From assembly GCF_039613825.1 (NCBI RefSeq), contig NZ_CP154826.1, positions 2,232,001 through 2,296,000 of the forward strand: a stretch of DNA of 64,000 nucleotides. Direction: 5' to 3'. Numbering within the stretch: position 1 is the stretch's first letter; every line of letters begins with the position of its first letter. The stretch comes from Diaminobutyricibacter sp. McL0608 (lineage in GTDB: Bacteria > Actinomycetota > Actinomycetes > Actinomycetales > Microbacteriaceae). The translations under genes were made by a program, and so were the position numbers. This document shows positions 1-7,772 of the stretch, one piece after another. The notes beneath the pieces are model-generated. The model searched no databases. It worked only from the letters and a program-made list of their open reading frames with translations, and had not been told where the DNA came from.

Positions 1-563
1 AGGCGCACGCCCACGAACTGGGCCTCGACCCCGAGCTGAAACTCGAACTCGTCGGGGTGCACGCGGTCTACGTGCAGGCATCCGACCTGCAGCCGCGCCC
101 GATCGTGGTCGCGCAGTTCGCCCAGCGCCACGAAGAACTCGAAGACCAGGCGCTTCCTCGGGGCAAACGGGTCCCCATCCGGTCGGGAACCACCGTGATC
201 GCACGGGTCGACGGCGAGGTCGTGCACCTCGTGCTCAAGCCGTTGCCGCTCACGAGACCCGAGGTGCTCGACGATCCGCACGCGTTCGAAGACCATCCGT
301 ACGGCGATGCGGTCCGCGCTTTCGCGCAGTCCTGCAACGAGATCGGGAAGAAGCGGGCGAAGGCACTGCAGAACTGGAGTGACCAGGTCACGTCGGCGGA
401 TGCGCTGGCCGCGTGGACGGACCAGCCCTCGCAGCTGCGCCTCACCTTCGCGCAACTCCACGCCGACCAGGAACTGCACTCGCTGATCGCCGCAAAGACG
501 GCGGCAGAGCGCAGACGCAGGCACGGGCACGGGCACCACTGGCAGGGGGCCGACCATGTCTGA
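1..563 (+). CDS. Hypothetical protein, 5'-truncated by window edge
   Basis: The frame is already open at the left edge (first full codon at position 3), so the N terminus lies outside the window; 186 residues remain. I recognise no domain. The visible part has a beta-rich stretch followed by a charged helical half and ends in an Arg/His-rich tail (RRRRHGHGHH). Its TGA overlaps the ATG of the metallo-beta-lactamase-fold gene by 8 nt, so the two are probably translationally coupled and work together. No function is assigned. Confidence concerns the existence of the gene, supported by codon use and the tight overlap. Confidence 0.75.
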   Translation, partial: AHAHELGLDPELKLELVGVHAVYVQASDLQPRPIVVAQFAQRHEELEDQALPRGKRVPIRSGTTVIARVDGEVVHLVLKPLPLTRPEVLDDPHAFEDHPYGDAVRAFAQSCNEIGKKRAKALQNWSDQVTSADALAAWTDQPSQLRLTFAQLHADQELHSLIAAKTAAERRRRHGHGHHWQGADHV

Positions 564-1902
564 CGCGACCGTCGCCAGCACGACCACCGCGACCACCGCC
601 GCGACCACCGCCGAAACGACCGTCTCCGTCCGCATGTACAACGTGGGCTTCGGCGACTGCTTCGTCATCACAGTGAGCCGCGCCGACCAGGTCTGGCGGA
701 TGCTCGTGGACTGCGGGGTCCACAACCAGGGGCGCGCGAAAGTGGATGGGGTCTCCCGCACCATCGCAGACGTGGTCAAGGCGGTCATCGCCGACCTCGC
801 CGCCGTCACCCCGGCAGGTTCTCCCCCACGCTTCGACGTGGTCGTCGCGACCCACCATCACCAGGACCACATCACCGGCTTCGCGGTGCCCGACTGGGAG
901 GAAGTGCAGGTCGGCGAGGTCATCATCCCCTTTGTCGAGAACCCAGCGGACAAGGATGCGCAACTGCTGCGCAACTCGCTCGTCTCGACGGCTAACAAAC
1001 TGAACGGGATCATCGAGGCGACCGCCAAACGCAAGGAGAAGAACGGCAGCGGCTTCACGGACGCGCTCTCGCTCGCCAACTCGTTCGCGATCAACTCGAT
1101 GGGGAACGCCGCCGCAACCGACCGGCTCCTGCACCAGAACGGCAAGCACTTCCTCGAGCCGACGCACGACATCTTCTTCGCACCCGACCGCGATCCGGCG
1201 AAGAACATCCTGCCGACAACGATCGACGGGGTGAGCATCCACATCCTGGGACCGTCGCGTGACCCGAAGCAGCTGTCCCTCATGAATCCGCCCGCCTCAG
1301 CCGAATGGCTGCAGCTCGACCCCGACCAGGGCCTCGAGGATGACGACACTCCGGCGTTGTTCCCGGCGATCTACGTGGTCCCGGATGACGAGATCGTCGA
1401 GCTCCCCGACGAACTCACCCGGGCCGGCCCATCCCTCCGTCTGTCTCAGCTGGCCACGAGTGACGAGGCTCTCCTCGGGGCGGCGGCCGTGCTCGAGCGC
1501 TCCGTCAACAACACGAGCGTGTACTTCGTGCTCGACGTCGCAGGAACCCGACTGCTGTTCGTCGGCGATTCACAGGAGGGCGCATGGGACCACGTCCTCG
1601 GCAATGACGCGTCACGCGAGCTGGTGAGCAACGTGGCCTTCTACAAGATCGGCCACCATGGGTCGCACAACGCGACGCCGAAGTCGTTCGTGGATTCGGT
1701 GCTGGGCGACGGAGCCTACGCGATGCTTCCGTGGGGGCTGGTCAAGAAGTGGGCGGACACGATCCCGAAAGCGGAACTGCTCGCGGCCCTCGCCGAACAC
1801 AAGACGCACGTGATCCGGGCGGATGCTCCGGTCGCAGAGACGCCCCAGATCGAAATCGGTCCGGGTCAGCTCTGGAGCCAGGTGACGTTCACGGTGCCGT
1901 AG
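556..1902 (+). CDS. Metallo-beta-lactamase-fold hydrolase (ComEC/Rec2-like)
   Basis: 448 residues. After a Thr/Ala-rich N-terminal stretch (about residues 5-23) comes a metallo-beta-lactamase fold. VGFGDCFVI (30-38) is the usual opening strand of the ComEC-type subgroup, H100-x-H102-x-D104-H105 is the metal-binding motif, LLFVGDS gives a later metal ligand, and GHHGSHNATP near residue 366 is the typical ComEC-like His motif. There are no membrane segments, so it is not a competence channel but a soluble cytoplasmic metallohydrolase, probably acting on nucleic acid, a nucleotide or a phosphoester. It is coupled to the truncated upstream gene and converges with the DUF2235 gene, overlapping it by 14 nt. 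Fold assignment is firm; substrate is unknown. Confidence 0.88.
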   Translation: MSDATVASTTTATTAATTAETTVSVRMYNVGFGDCFVITVSRADQVWRMLVDCGVHNQGRAKVDGVSRTIADVVKAVIADLAAVTPAGSPPRFDVVVATHHHQDHITGFAVPDWEEVQVGEVIIPFVENPADKDAQLLRNSLVSTANKLNGIIEATAKRKEKNGSGFTDALSLANSFAINSMGNAAATDRLLHQNGKHFLEPTHDIFFAPDRDPAKNILPTTIDGVSIHILGPSRDPKQLSLMNPPASAEWLQLDPDQGLEDDDTPALFPAIYVVPDDEIVELPDELTRAGPSLRLSQLATSDEALLGAAAVLERSVNNTSVYFVLDVAGTRLLFVGDSQEGAWDHVLGNDASRELVSNVAFYKIGHHGSHNATPKSFVDSVLGDGAYAMLPWGLVKKWADTIPKAELLAALAEHKTHVIRADAPVAETPQIEIGPGQLWSQVTFTVP

Positions 1903-3031
1903 GGGCGACAGGCGCGGATGCTGGGGCCGGCGCGGCCGGTGTCGTCGGTGAGGCCGGTGTCGTCGGTGCGGGCGCGACCTGGCCGGGCAGCGGGTTGAGA
2001 GTCTCCCAGGTGGGATCGGCCCACTGGATGGTCGGGGTGATGCGCGGCACGTAACCCGCCGCCCCCTCGATGCGGGCGCGCACGCTCGAATGGAGCACCG
2101 CATCCGACGGGATGGGACGCGTGCGGTCGATGAAGATCTTGTAGATCCACGGGTTCTTGTGAATGATCCCCTTGACGTTGTCGGCGCTGACCGTGCACGA
2201 CTTCGCGTACGCGGGCGGCTCCACGAGCATCCCTTCTTCGACCGCGCCCTCCACGATCCACTTCAGCGACACCGCCGACAGGCGGCCGTCGTCGGGGAAG
2301 GTACCCCCCACATCCGTGTGCACGCCGGCGAACCAGACCTCTTCGAGCTGCGAGTCGTCGGTCGGCGTCACGAGGTATTCGCGGAACGGGCGGCGCTTCT
2401 CGTCGATCGACACCGCGTGCCGCACCCGCGCGTCGTTAACGAGCTTGCGCGTGTACGGCCACTTGATGTCCCACTTCAGGATGCCTGCCGCTTTCACCGT
2501 GTCGAACGCACCGAGGTAAGCGACTGGGACAGTCGTGCGCTGCCCGGTGACTTTGCGGGAAAAATTGGCCGTGAACTCGTCGATGTCGGCCCAGTGGTCT
2601 TTGTCGTCGCCTCGCTTGCGGGCGAACTCGGCGACGGCATACGGCACGAGATTCTCCGACCCGGGGTAAAGCAGGCCGATGGTCCGCAGCATGCCCGACA
2701 GCGCGCGGGCGGTGTATGCGCCACGGCTGAAGCCGAACAGGAAGATGCGGTCACCGGGGCTCCACTGCTGCATGAGCCAGGTGTACGCCTCGCCCAGGTT
2801 CTGGCGCAGGCCGTTGCCGAACGCGAGACCGCCGACCCGGGACAGCCCGCGGGCCAGCGCGCCCCAGGATGCGGCCGACGAGAACGTTCCGACACCGGGA
2901 TCGTAATAGGCGATCTGCTTGTCCGGATCGCTCAGGTCGAGCATCGAGAAGATCTTGATGACGTTCGAATCCCCGGTCGCGCGCGGCTGGGCGCCTGTTC
3001 CGTCAAGACAGATCACCAGGTTCTTGCCCAT
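1889..3031 (-). CDS. DUF2235 alpha/beta-hydrolase
   Basis: 380 residues from the ATG at 3031, chosen because GGAGG lies 6 nt upstream; an in-frame GTG at 3046 would place that Shine-Dalgarno inside the gene. The start KNLVICLDGTG is the signature opening of DUF2235, and G100-F-S102-R-G104 is the nucleophile elbow of an alpha/beta hydrolase (GFSRGAYTAR). Members resemble the Tle1 lipase/phospholipase group, and some are type VI secretion effectors, but no secretion gene or signal peptide is seen here. The C-terminal 35 residues are Pro/Ala/Thr-rich. The end overlaps the convergent hydrolase gene by 14 nt. Family assignment is firm; the substrate is not known. Confidence 0.9.
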   Translation of the reverse strand: MGKNLVICLDGTGAQPRATGDSNVIKIFSMLDLSDPDKQIAYYDPGVGTFSSAASWGALARGLSRVGGLAFGNGLRQNLGEAYTWLMQQWSPGDRIFLFGFSRGAYTARALSGMLRTIGLLYPGSENLVPYAVAEFARKRGDDKDHWADIDEFTANFSRKVTGQRTTVPVAYLGAFDTVKAAGILKWDIKWPYTRKLVNDARVRHAVSIDEKRRPFREYLVTPTDDSQLEEVWFAGVHTDVGGTFPDDGRLSAVSLKWIVEGAVEEGMLVEPPAYAKSCTVSADNVKGIIHKNPWIYKIFIDRTRPIPSDAVLHSSVRARIEGAAGYVPRITPTIQWADPTWETLNPLPGQVAPAPTTPASPTTPAAPAPASAPVAPTAP

Positions 3032-3099
3032 CGGACACCTCCGCACGTCGCCGTGAAGCTCGGTTGGGTTACACGGTAGTGGCGCGGCACCCGCGGTGG

Positions 3100-3549
3100 C
3101 TAGAGGTAACGCTCCGGGTGCTTACTCGGCCAGATGTACGGCAGGTCGGGCGGCACCCCGGAAAAGAGCGGGGCGTAGAAGGCGGGGTCCTTGCGGATCA
3201 GGTTCGACTGATGGCTTCGGTGGAGTTCGTCGTCGCCGATCCACCGGGGCAGTTCGAGCTCGTCCTGTCCGACGGCGTCGACCTCTGGGGCGAATGGCAG
3301 GACCTGGTCGCGAACGCTGTCAGGGCGCCCCTGGGCGATCCACTCATCCGCCATCACCAGCGTGTATTTCGTCAGCGCGGGGACATACCCGCGCCACATC
3401 GTCGTCGCCGGGTGGTGCTGCCAGCCGTACGTCGGGATCGTCACCGCCCGCAGGAGCTGCAGCCCTTCCACGCGCTGCTTGCCGAGTCGCGCACGATCGA
3501 GTACACGCGCACTCTCGAGGAAGGACGAATAGGGCAGGAACGTCTGCAT
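3100..3549 (-). CDS. MSMEG_6728-type protein, pyrimidine-dimer glycosylase-like
   Basis: 149 residues from the ATG at 3549; a GTG one codon earlier is possible. The N terminus (MQTFLPYSSFLESARVLD, then RLGKQRVEGLQLLR) and the YGWQHHPATTMWRGY block match the actinobacterial MSMEG_6728 family, which falls in the Pyr_excise (pyrimidine dimer DNA glycosylase, DenV-like) group. The conserved RLGKQR region corresponds to the DNA-binding and active-site end of that fold. It probably binds damaged DNA, but enzyme activity of the bacterial members is an inference. It sits 19 nt or so downstream of the DUF2510 gene on the same strand, at the end of a five-gene series of which the HhH-GPD repair gene is the first. 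Confidence 0.8.
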   Translation of the reverse strand: MQTFLPYSSFLESARVLDRARLGKQRVEGLQLLRAVTIPTYGWQHHPATTMWRGYVPALTKYTLVMADEWIAQGRPDSVRDQVLPFAPEVDAVGQDELELPRWIGDDELHRSHQSNLIRKDPAFYAPLFSGVPPDLPYIWPSKHPERYL

Positions 3550-3571
3550 CACCCGCCAGCGTACGCCCGGA

Positions 3572-4129
3572 TCAGCCGAACGTGTCGAGCACGACCCTCA
3601 GGGCGAGACCTGCGAGCGGGATGCTGAAGGCGAAGACGAGGCCGAAGGCGAGTCCGGTGAGCCCGGGCCCGAGGCCGTGATACGTCCGGACCCGGAAGAA
3701 GCTCACGGCGGCGTACAGGATGGCCATGATCGCGATGCCGGTGCCGACGAGGCACAGCGCGACGGAGATCCAGCCGAGCACCCCGTAGGGCGATACGCGC
3801 CAGGCCAGGTCGGCGCACACCACGGTGACGACGAAGAGTATGGCGGCCGCAGCCCCGCAATTGAGACTGCGGTAGGCGAGCACGTTGCGCAGGCGCCCGC
3901 GGCCGACGACACCCGTGGCGACGCCCCCGGTGATGACGCCGGGCCGCTGTGGGGCGTAGCCGTCGTCGTCCTCTTCCACCGGCTGAGCATCCTCGGCGAT
4001 GATCTCGGACACCGACCGCGTGCTCTCACGCGTGTGCTCGCTCCACGTCGCGCCCGTCCACCAGCGCTCGCCGAGGGGGCCGGTCGGGTCGGGGTACCAG
4101 CCGGCTTCGGGAGCGGGAGCGTCTGTCAT
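3572..4129 (-). CDS. DUF2510 membrane protein
   Basis: 185 residues from the ATG at 4129, which has GAAAGG 7 nt upstream; an earlier in-frame start at 4153 would lack one. The N terminus carries a DUF2510 motif (AGWYPDPTGP...RWWTGATWSEHT), a short Trp-rich module common in actinobacterial envelope proteins. An acidic linker follows (about residues 40-60), then three or four hydrophobic segments, so the protein is an integral membrane protein with a cytoplasmic N terminus. It follows the SRPBCC gene. No enzymatic motif is visible and no specific role can be given. Confidence 0.85.
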   Translation of the reverse strand: MTDAPAPEAGWYPDPTGPLGERWWTGATWSEHTRESTRSVSEIIAEDAQPVEEDDDGYAPQRPGVITGGVATGVVGRGRLRNVLAYRSLNCGAAAAILFVVTVVCADLAWRVSPYGVLGWISVALCLVGTGIAIMAILYAAVSFFRVRTYHGLGPGLTGLAFGLVFAFSIPLAGLALRVVLDTFG

Positions 4130-4211
4130 GCAGCGGCCTTTCGTAGAACACAATGCCTCAACAGGCTAGTGAGCCGCGCATCCGCGTCACGAGCCCCAGA
4201 GCGCGGGCCAC

Positions 4212-4661
4212 TCACTCCCCGGTGCCGCCCTCGAGGTACTCCTTCAGCCTCGTCATCATGCGCTGGTTCTCTTTCACGGTCGTCCGGACGACGATCGGAT
4301 GAAGGGCGGCGAGAAACCCGCCGGTCACGATCTCGCCGGTCCTGACCACGCGTGTCCCTTCGGGTACCGGCGCGAGTTCGTAGCTGATCGTGATGGCCAG
4401 GTGGCCGTCGGACCGGGCCTGGTGGAAGACGAGTAGGTGATCGGGCTCGCATCGGACCACGGTCCCGTGCATCTGCATTCCCTGGATCTCGTCCGTGTAG
4501 GTCGTTCCTTCGACGATCGGGTCGTCGGAGATCCGCACGGTCGCGTGGTAGGTGCTCGACGGGTCCAGCCAGGCCCCGAATCCGGGCAGGTCGGCCAGGA
4601 GGGCGAAGACCGCGCTCGGCGGTCGCGCGACATCGGTCGTGATCGTCCGGATGGACTTCAT
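4212..4661 (-). CDS. SRPBCC family protein
   Basis: 149 residues with the START/Bet v1-like SRPBCC pattern: an opening strand with KSIRTITTDV, the helix PPSAVFALLADLPGFGAWLDPS, then antiparallel strands and a long C-terminal helix (VKENQRMMTRLKEYLEG). Such proteins form a hydrophobic ligand-binding cavity; here it is the polyketide-cyclase/dehydrase-like type and has no catalytic signature. The start is 3 nt after the stop of the preceding gene at 4665, so the two are co-transcribed. The ligand is unknown. A second, unrelated SRPBCC gene lies at 16884-17318. Confidence 0.85.
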   Translation of the reverse strand: MKSIRTITTDVARPPSAVFALLADLPGFGAWLDPSSTYHATVRISDDPIVEGTTYTDEIQGMQMHGTVVRCEPDHLLVFHQARSDGHLAITISYELAPVPEGTRVVRTGEIVTGGFLAALHPIVVRTTVKENQRMMTRLKEYLEGGTGE

Positions 4662-4664
4662 GCC

Positions 4665-5102
4665 TCAGCCTTCGCCGGACGACCCCAGGTCTGCCGATCC
4701 GACATAGCGGTAGAGCACCCGGCCTCCGCGCTCCCACCGGCCTTTCTCGAGCGTGAACTCGGCGGCGAGGTTGTCGGCACCGTAGGTTCCGATGTCCCGG
4801 ATGACCGGCGCGGGCTCTCCGCCGGACAACGACTCGATCGACTCCCGGTAGATGGTTCCGTCCGGGTTCACGAGCACCGCCGTGTAATGGCTGGATTCGC
4901 GCAGGTCGGCGACCGGATACCAGTCACGGTGGTCGATCTGCACCGTCGCCGTCGGGTCCAGGTCGCTCTTCGGACGCACACCGGTGGCCACTCCATCCAC
5001 CCAGCGCTCGCCGTCGTAGTAGCTGTACAGGTTGCCGATGGGGGCTTCGAAGTCCTCGTCGTCGCAGTCGGAGGTGTTCAGGTGCGCGAGCGGGCTGGTC
5101 AT
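4665..5102 (-). CDS. Hypothetical acidic protein
   Basis: 145 residues, acidic, soluble and without signal peptide or membrane segment. Aromatic-rich stretches (IGNLYSYYDGERWVDG and GRVLYRYVGSADLG) suggest a beta-rich fold. I do not recognise the family. The ATG at 5102 lies exactly 7 nt after the hexamer TACCAT on the minus strand (5110-5115), the spacing expected of a leaderless mRNA, and no Shine-Dalgarno is present. It is followed after 3 nt by the SRPBCC gene and then by DUF2510, so it heads a small operon. Function unknown. Confidence 0.75.
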   Translation of the reverse strand: MTSPLAHLNTSDCDDEDFEAPIGNLYSYYDGERWVDGVATGVRPKSDLDPTATVQIDHRDWYPVADLRESSHYTAVLVNPDGTIYRESIESLSGGEPAPVIRDIGTYGADNLAAEFTLEKGRWERGGRVLYRYVGSADLGSSGEG

Positions 5103-5109
5103 GTGGCCG

Positions 5110-5115
5110 ATGGTA
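5110..5115 (-). promoter_or_regulatory. Putative -10 of a leaderless promoter (5102 gene)
   Basis: TACCAT on the minus strand is followed by 7 nt and the ATG of the gene ending at 4665. A TANNNT hexamer 6-7 nt before the start codon, with no Shine-Dalgarno, is the typical layout of leaderless actinobacterial transcripts. Confidence 0.5.
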
Positions 5116-5141
5116 CTGCCGACAGGCGACCGGCGAAAGGG

Positions 5142-5717
5142 TCAGCCGTTCTTCGCCGCCGCCTTCGCCGCCCGCTTGAACTCGCGCACGCGGGTGAGGG
5201 ATTCGGGGTCGACGATGTCAGCCACCGACCGGTACGAGCCCTTCTCACCGTAGGGAGCCGCGGCATCCTGCCAACCGGCCGCGGACACCCCGTACTGCTT
5301 GCCCAGCAGGGCGAGGAAGATCTTCGCCTTCTGCTCGCCGAACCCCGGAAGCGCCTTCAGCCGCGCAAGCACCTCGGCACCGTCGGGGTCGCCCTGCGTC
5401 CAGATAGCGGATGCGTCGCCGCCCCAGTCGGCGACGAGCGCCCCGCAGAGCGACTGGATGCGGCCTGCCATCGACCCGGGAAACCGGTGAACAGACGGCG
5501 GCTGCTTCATGATGGCGAGGAATGCGTCGGGGTCGTACGCGGCGAGCGTCGCCGCATCGAGGCCCCCCATCCGATCGCGCAGTTTCGCGGGACCCGAGAA
5601 CGCCGTCTCCATGGGGATCTGCTGGTCGAGCTGCATGCCGATGAGCAGCGCGAGCGGGTCGGTCGACAGGAGGGCATCCGCCTCGGCGTCGCCGGTGATG
5701 TGAAGGTCGTTGGCCAT
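5142..5717 (-). CDS. HhH-GPD base-excision DNA repair protein
   Basis: 191 residues. The opening DLHITGDAEADALLSTDPLALLIGMQLDQQI and the hairpin VLARLKALPGFGEQKAKIFLALLGK (roughly residues 115-140) match the short HhH-GPD-type glycosylase-like proteins of actinobacteria. LPGFGEQKAKIF is the helix-hairpin-helix. The usual catalytic Asp of HhH-GPD glycosylases is not obvious downstream of the hairpin, and there is no 4Fe-4S Cys cluster, so the enzyme may be an atypical glycosylase or a DNA-binding relative. It is the first of a same-strand group that ends with the Pyr_excise-like gene, which suggests a DNA-damage context. Confidence 0.85.
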   Translation of the reverse strand: MANDLHITGDAEADALLSTDPLALLIGMQLDQQIPMETAFSGPAKLRDRMGGLDAATLAAYDPDAFLAIMKQPPSVHRFPGSMAGRIQSLCGALVADWGGDASAIWTQGDPDGAEVLARLKALPGFGEQKAKIFLALLGKQYGVSAAGWQDAAAPYGEKGSYRSVADIVDPESLTRVREFKRAAKAAAKNG

Positions 5718-5850
5718 TCATCCATCGTGGCACCGACCGGCAACACGGACCAACCGTCGCCTGCGAAGCTGTGGGAGACAGAGGCCTGTGGAGTCCGCAT
5801 CCCCTGTGTTGGGGCTGACCGCCACCGGCGGTTGCTGAAAGGCTGGATCG

Positions 5851-5886
5851 ATGGCGACCGGCAACCGACCCCGAGTCACGCCATGA
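5851..5886 (+). CDS. Possible 11-codon leader peptide
   Basis: An 11-codon frame starts at ATG 5851 and has GAAAGG 8 nt upstream. Its TGA (5884-5886) overlaps the ATG of the membrane-protein gene at 5883, which itself has no clear Shine-Dalgarno. This is the geometry of a translationally coupled leader peptide. Evidence is positional only. Confidence 0.35.
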   Translation: MATGNRPRVTP

Positions 5887-6242
5887 CTACGCGCGCATCC
5901 CTCTGGTCCATACGTACCGAGGCACCGAATCCGCTCCCGACGATCCTCCTCCTCACGGTCGCTTCGATCCTGCTCGTACCCCTCGCCGCTCTCTGCATCG
6001 TCGGCTGGCTTCTCGCTCCAGGCGTCGACGTCCGCGAACCGGAGAGCGTCGCGAGTGGGGTCCAGCTGACCCTCGCACTGGCCTGGTTCGTGCCGTTCCT
6101 CGGCACCGTTGCTGCAGACCTGATCTCGTTCGCGCTCTACCGTCGCAGGCGCGACCCGGTACTCGTCGGCGCGGCCGCGCTCGTGCTCGTCCTCGCCGGG
6201 TGGGCTGTCAGTCTGACGGTGCCCGCCATCCTCATCGCCTAG
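5883..6242 (+). CDS. Small three-helix membrane protein
   Basis: 119 residues. Three hydrophobic segments are visible: about residues 18-45, 60-82 (followed by the positive patch YRRRRD) and 90-117. This predicts a small integral membrane protein with a cytoplasmic RRRR loop. I do not recognise the family. The ATG has no evident Shine-Dalgarno and overlaps the stop codon of an 11-codon frame with a good ribosome site, so expression may depend on coupling to that leader. It is the only plus-strand gene between 3031 and 6596. Confidence 0.65.
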   Translation: MTTRASLWSIRTEAPNPLPTILLLTVASILLVPLAALCIVGWLLAPGVDVREPESVASGVQLTLALAWFVPFLGTVAADLISFALYRRRRDPVLVGAAALVLVLAGWAVSLTVPAILIA

Positions 6243-6260
6243 TCGACGCGACCGGCGCTC

Positions 6261-6596
6261 TCAGGCCGTGATGGTCATCCGCGTGATGGCGTCGGAGGCG
6301 ACCAGGAACGTGAACGTCGACGGACCGTTGAACCCGCTGCCGCCCACGCGTGCCCGGACGGCGACCCCGTCGGGGATCTCCACGAACACCAGGTCGTCGA
6401 GCGTGACGTGCAGTCCGATGAACTCGCGGTCGCTCCAGTCACGGATCTCGTCCCGTCCGGTGAACACCCGCCCCCAGTCGTCGACGGTGCCCGATGCGGC
6501 GAAGGCGTCGAGGAACCGCTCGGTGTCGTGGGCGTTCGCGGCCTCGATGGCTTCACTCACCACCGCCGGCACGCCCTCGGGGACATGGATGCGCAT
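6261..6596 (-). CDS. NTF2-like (SnoaL-type) protein
   Basis: 111 residues from the ATG at 6596; an in-frame GTG at 6614 is an alternative. The pattern of helix (AVVSEAIEAANAHDTERFLDAF), acidic turn, and then strands ending in FTFLVASDAITRMTI is that of the nuclear transport factor 2/SnoaL cone fold. It is used by ketosteroid isomerase-like enzymes and many small ligand-binding proteins. No catalytic Asp/His set can be assigned from sequence alone. It is convergent with the membrane protein before it and divergent from the oxidoreductase after it. Confidence 0.75.
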   Translation of the reverse strand: MRIHVPEGVPAVVSEAIEAANAHDTERFLDAFAASGTVDDWGRVFTGRDEIRDWSDREFIGLHVTLDDLVFVEIPDGVAVRARVGGSGFNGPSTFTFLVASDAITRMTITA

Positions 6597-6747
6597 GCAC
6601 CCAGTGTGGGTCACGTAGCCCCCGAAAAGGGGGAAGCAGCGCGCGCGTCGTGGCGCGTTTCGGGGCTCTGGCAGCGATTCGGACTATCCGAAGGGGTCTC
6701 GAGGTTGTCAGATGGAGACGAAACCCAGACAGAAACGGAGCGAGTTC

Positions 6748-7689
6748 ATGGCGCGAGTTGTGCAGTACGAAAAGGTGGGCGGGCCGGAGGAACTTCAGAT
6801 CGTCGAAGTGCCGACCCCCATCCCGGGCGACGACGAGGTCCTCGTCGAAGTGAAGGCGGTCGGCATCAACCCGGTCGATCTGAAGCAGCGCTCCGGCCGG
6901 CGCGCCACCGCTGCCACCGGACCGCGGCGGATCGGCTCGGATGCGGCAGGCATCGTCGCGGCGACCGGTTCGGCGGTCGACGGATGGGCGGTTGGCGATG
7001 ACGTGATCGTGCGGGGCGCGCGCGGTGCGTACGCGACACATGTCGTCGCATCCCCCGGCCAGCTGGTGCGCAAGCCGGATTCCGTCTCGTGGGAGCAGGC
7101 AGCAGCGATCGGAGTTCCGGTGAGCACGGCCTACCAGGTGCTGAAGTCGCTGGGGGTCGGACCCGGCACCACTCTTCTCCTCCACGCCGGCTCGGGAGCG
7201 GTGGGGACGGCGGCCATCCAGTTCGCGACGGCGTGGGGCGCGATGGTCATCGCCACAGGAAGCGAGGCGAGCCAGGTACGGATGCGCGACCTCGGCGCGA
7301 TCCCGACGACCTATGGTCCGGGACTCGTCGGGCGCGTGCGCACGCTCGCGCCCGGTGGGGTGGATGTCGTGCTCGACGCAGCAGGAACCGACGAAGCGCT
7401 CGACGCGTCCTTCGAACTCGTGCCAGACCGCTCGCGCATCGGGACCATCGTCGTCGGAGCCAAGGCCGCCGATCTGGGGATCCGCGCGTGGGCCGGGGGA
7501 AGCCCCGTGCCGCTGACGCCCGGGGAGCAGGCGTTGCGCGCCGAAGCGATCGACGTGGTGGTCGGGCTGCTGGAGCGCGGCGAATTCCAGGTCGAGGTGG
7601 CACGCGTCTACCCGCTCGACGAGGTCGTCGCCGCCCACCGCGACCTCGAGTCCGGCGCCGTCTCGGGCAAGGTCGTTCTCGTCCCCTGA
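6748..7689 (+). CDS. NADP-dependent quinone oxidoreductase-like MDR enzyme
   Basis: 313 residues from the ATG at 6748 (GGAG 7 nt upstream). An earlier ATG at 6712 would add 12 residues without a ribosome site. It belongs to the medium-chain dehydrogenase/reductase superfamily: an N-terminal GroES-like domain (VGINPVDLKQRSG, GSDAAGIVAATG) and a Rossmann domain with the nucleotide loop HAGSGAVGTAAIQFA near residues 145-160. Catalytic-zinc Cys/His ligands are absent, as in zeta-crystallin/quinone oxidoreductases. It probably reduces a quinone or an enone using NADPH in the cytoplasm. It is followed 83 nt later by another NAD(P)-binding enzyme on the same strand. Confidence 0.88.
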   Translation: MARVVQYEKVGGPEELQIVEVPTPIPGDDEVLVEVKAVGINPVDLKQRSGRRATAATGPRRIGSDAAGIVAATGSAVDGWAVGDDVIVRGARGAYATHVVASPGQLVRKPDSVSWEQAAAIGVPVSTAYQVLKSLGVGPGTTLLLHAGSGAVGTAAIQFATAWGAMVIATGSEASQVRMRDLGAIPTTYGPGLVGRVRTLAPGGVDVVLDAAGTDEALDASFELVPDRSRIGTIVVGAKAADLGIRAWAGGSPVPLTPGEQALRAEAIDVVVGLLERGEFQVEVARVYPLDEVVAAHRDLESGAVSGKVVLVP

Positions 7690-7772
7690 CGCCTGCTGCC
7701 GAGGAGGGTGAGGCACGGAGCGCGCTTGTACACGGGGGCGATCGGGCGTGGAATGGGTCCGGGAGGCTGATC

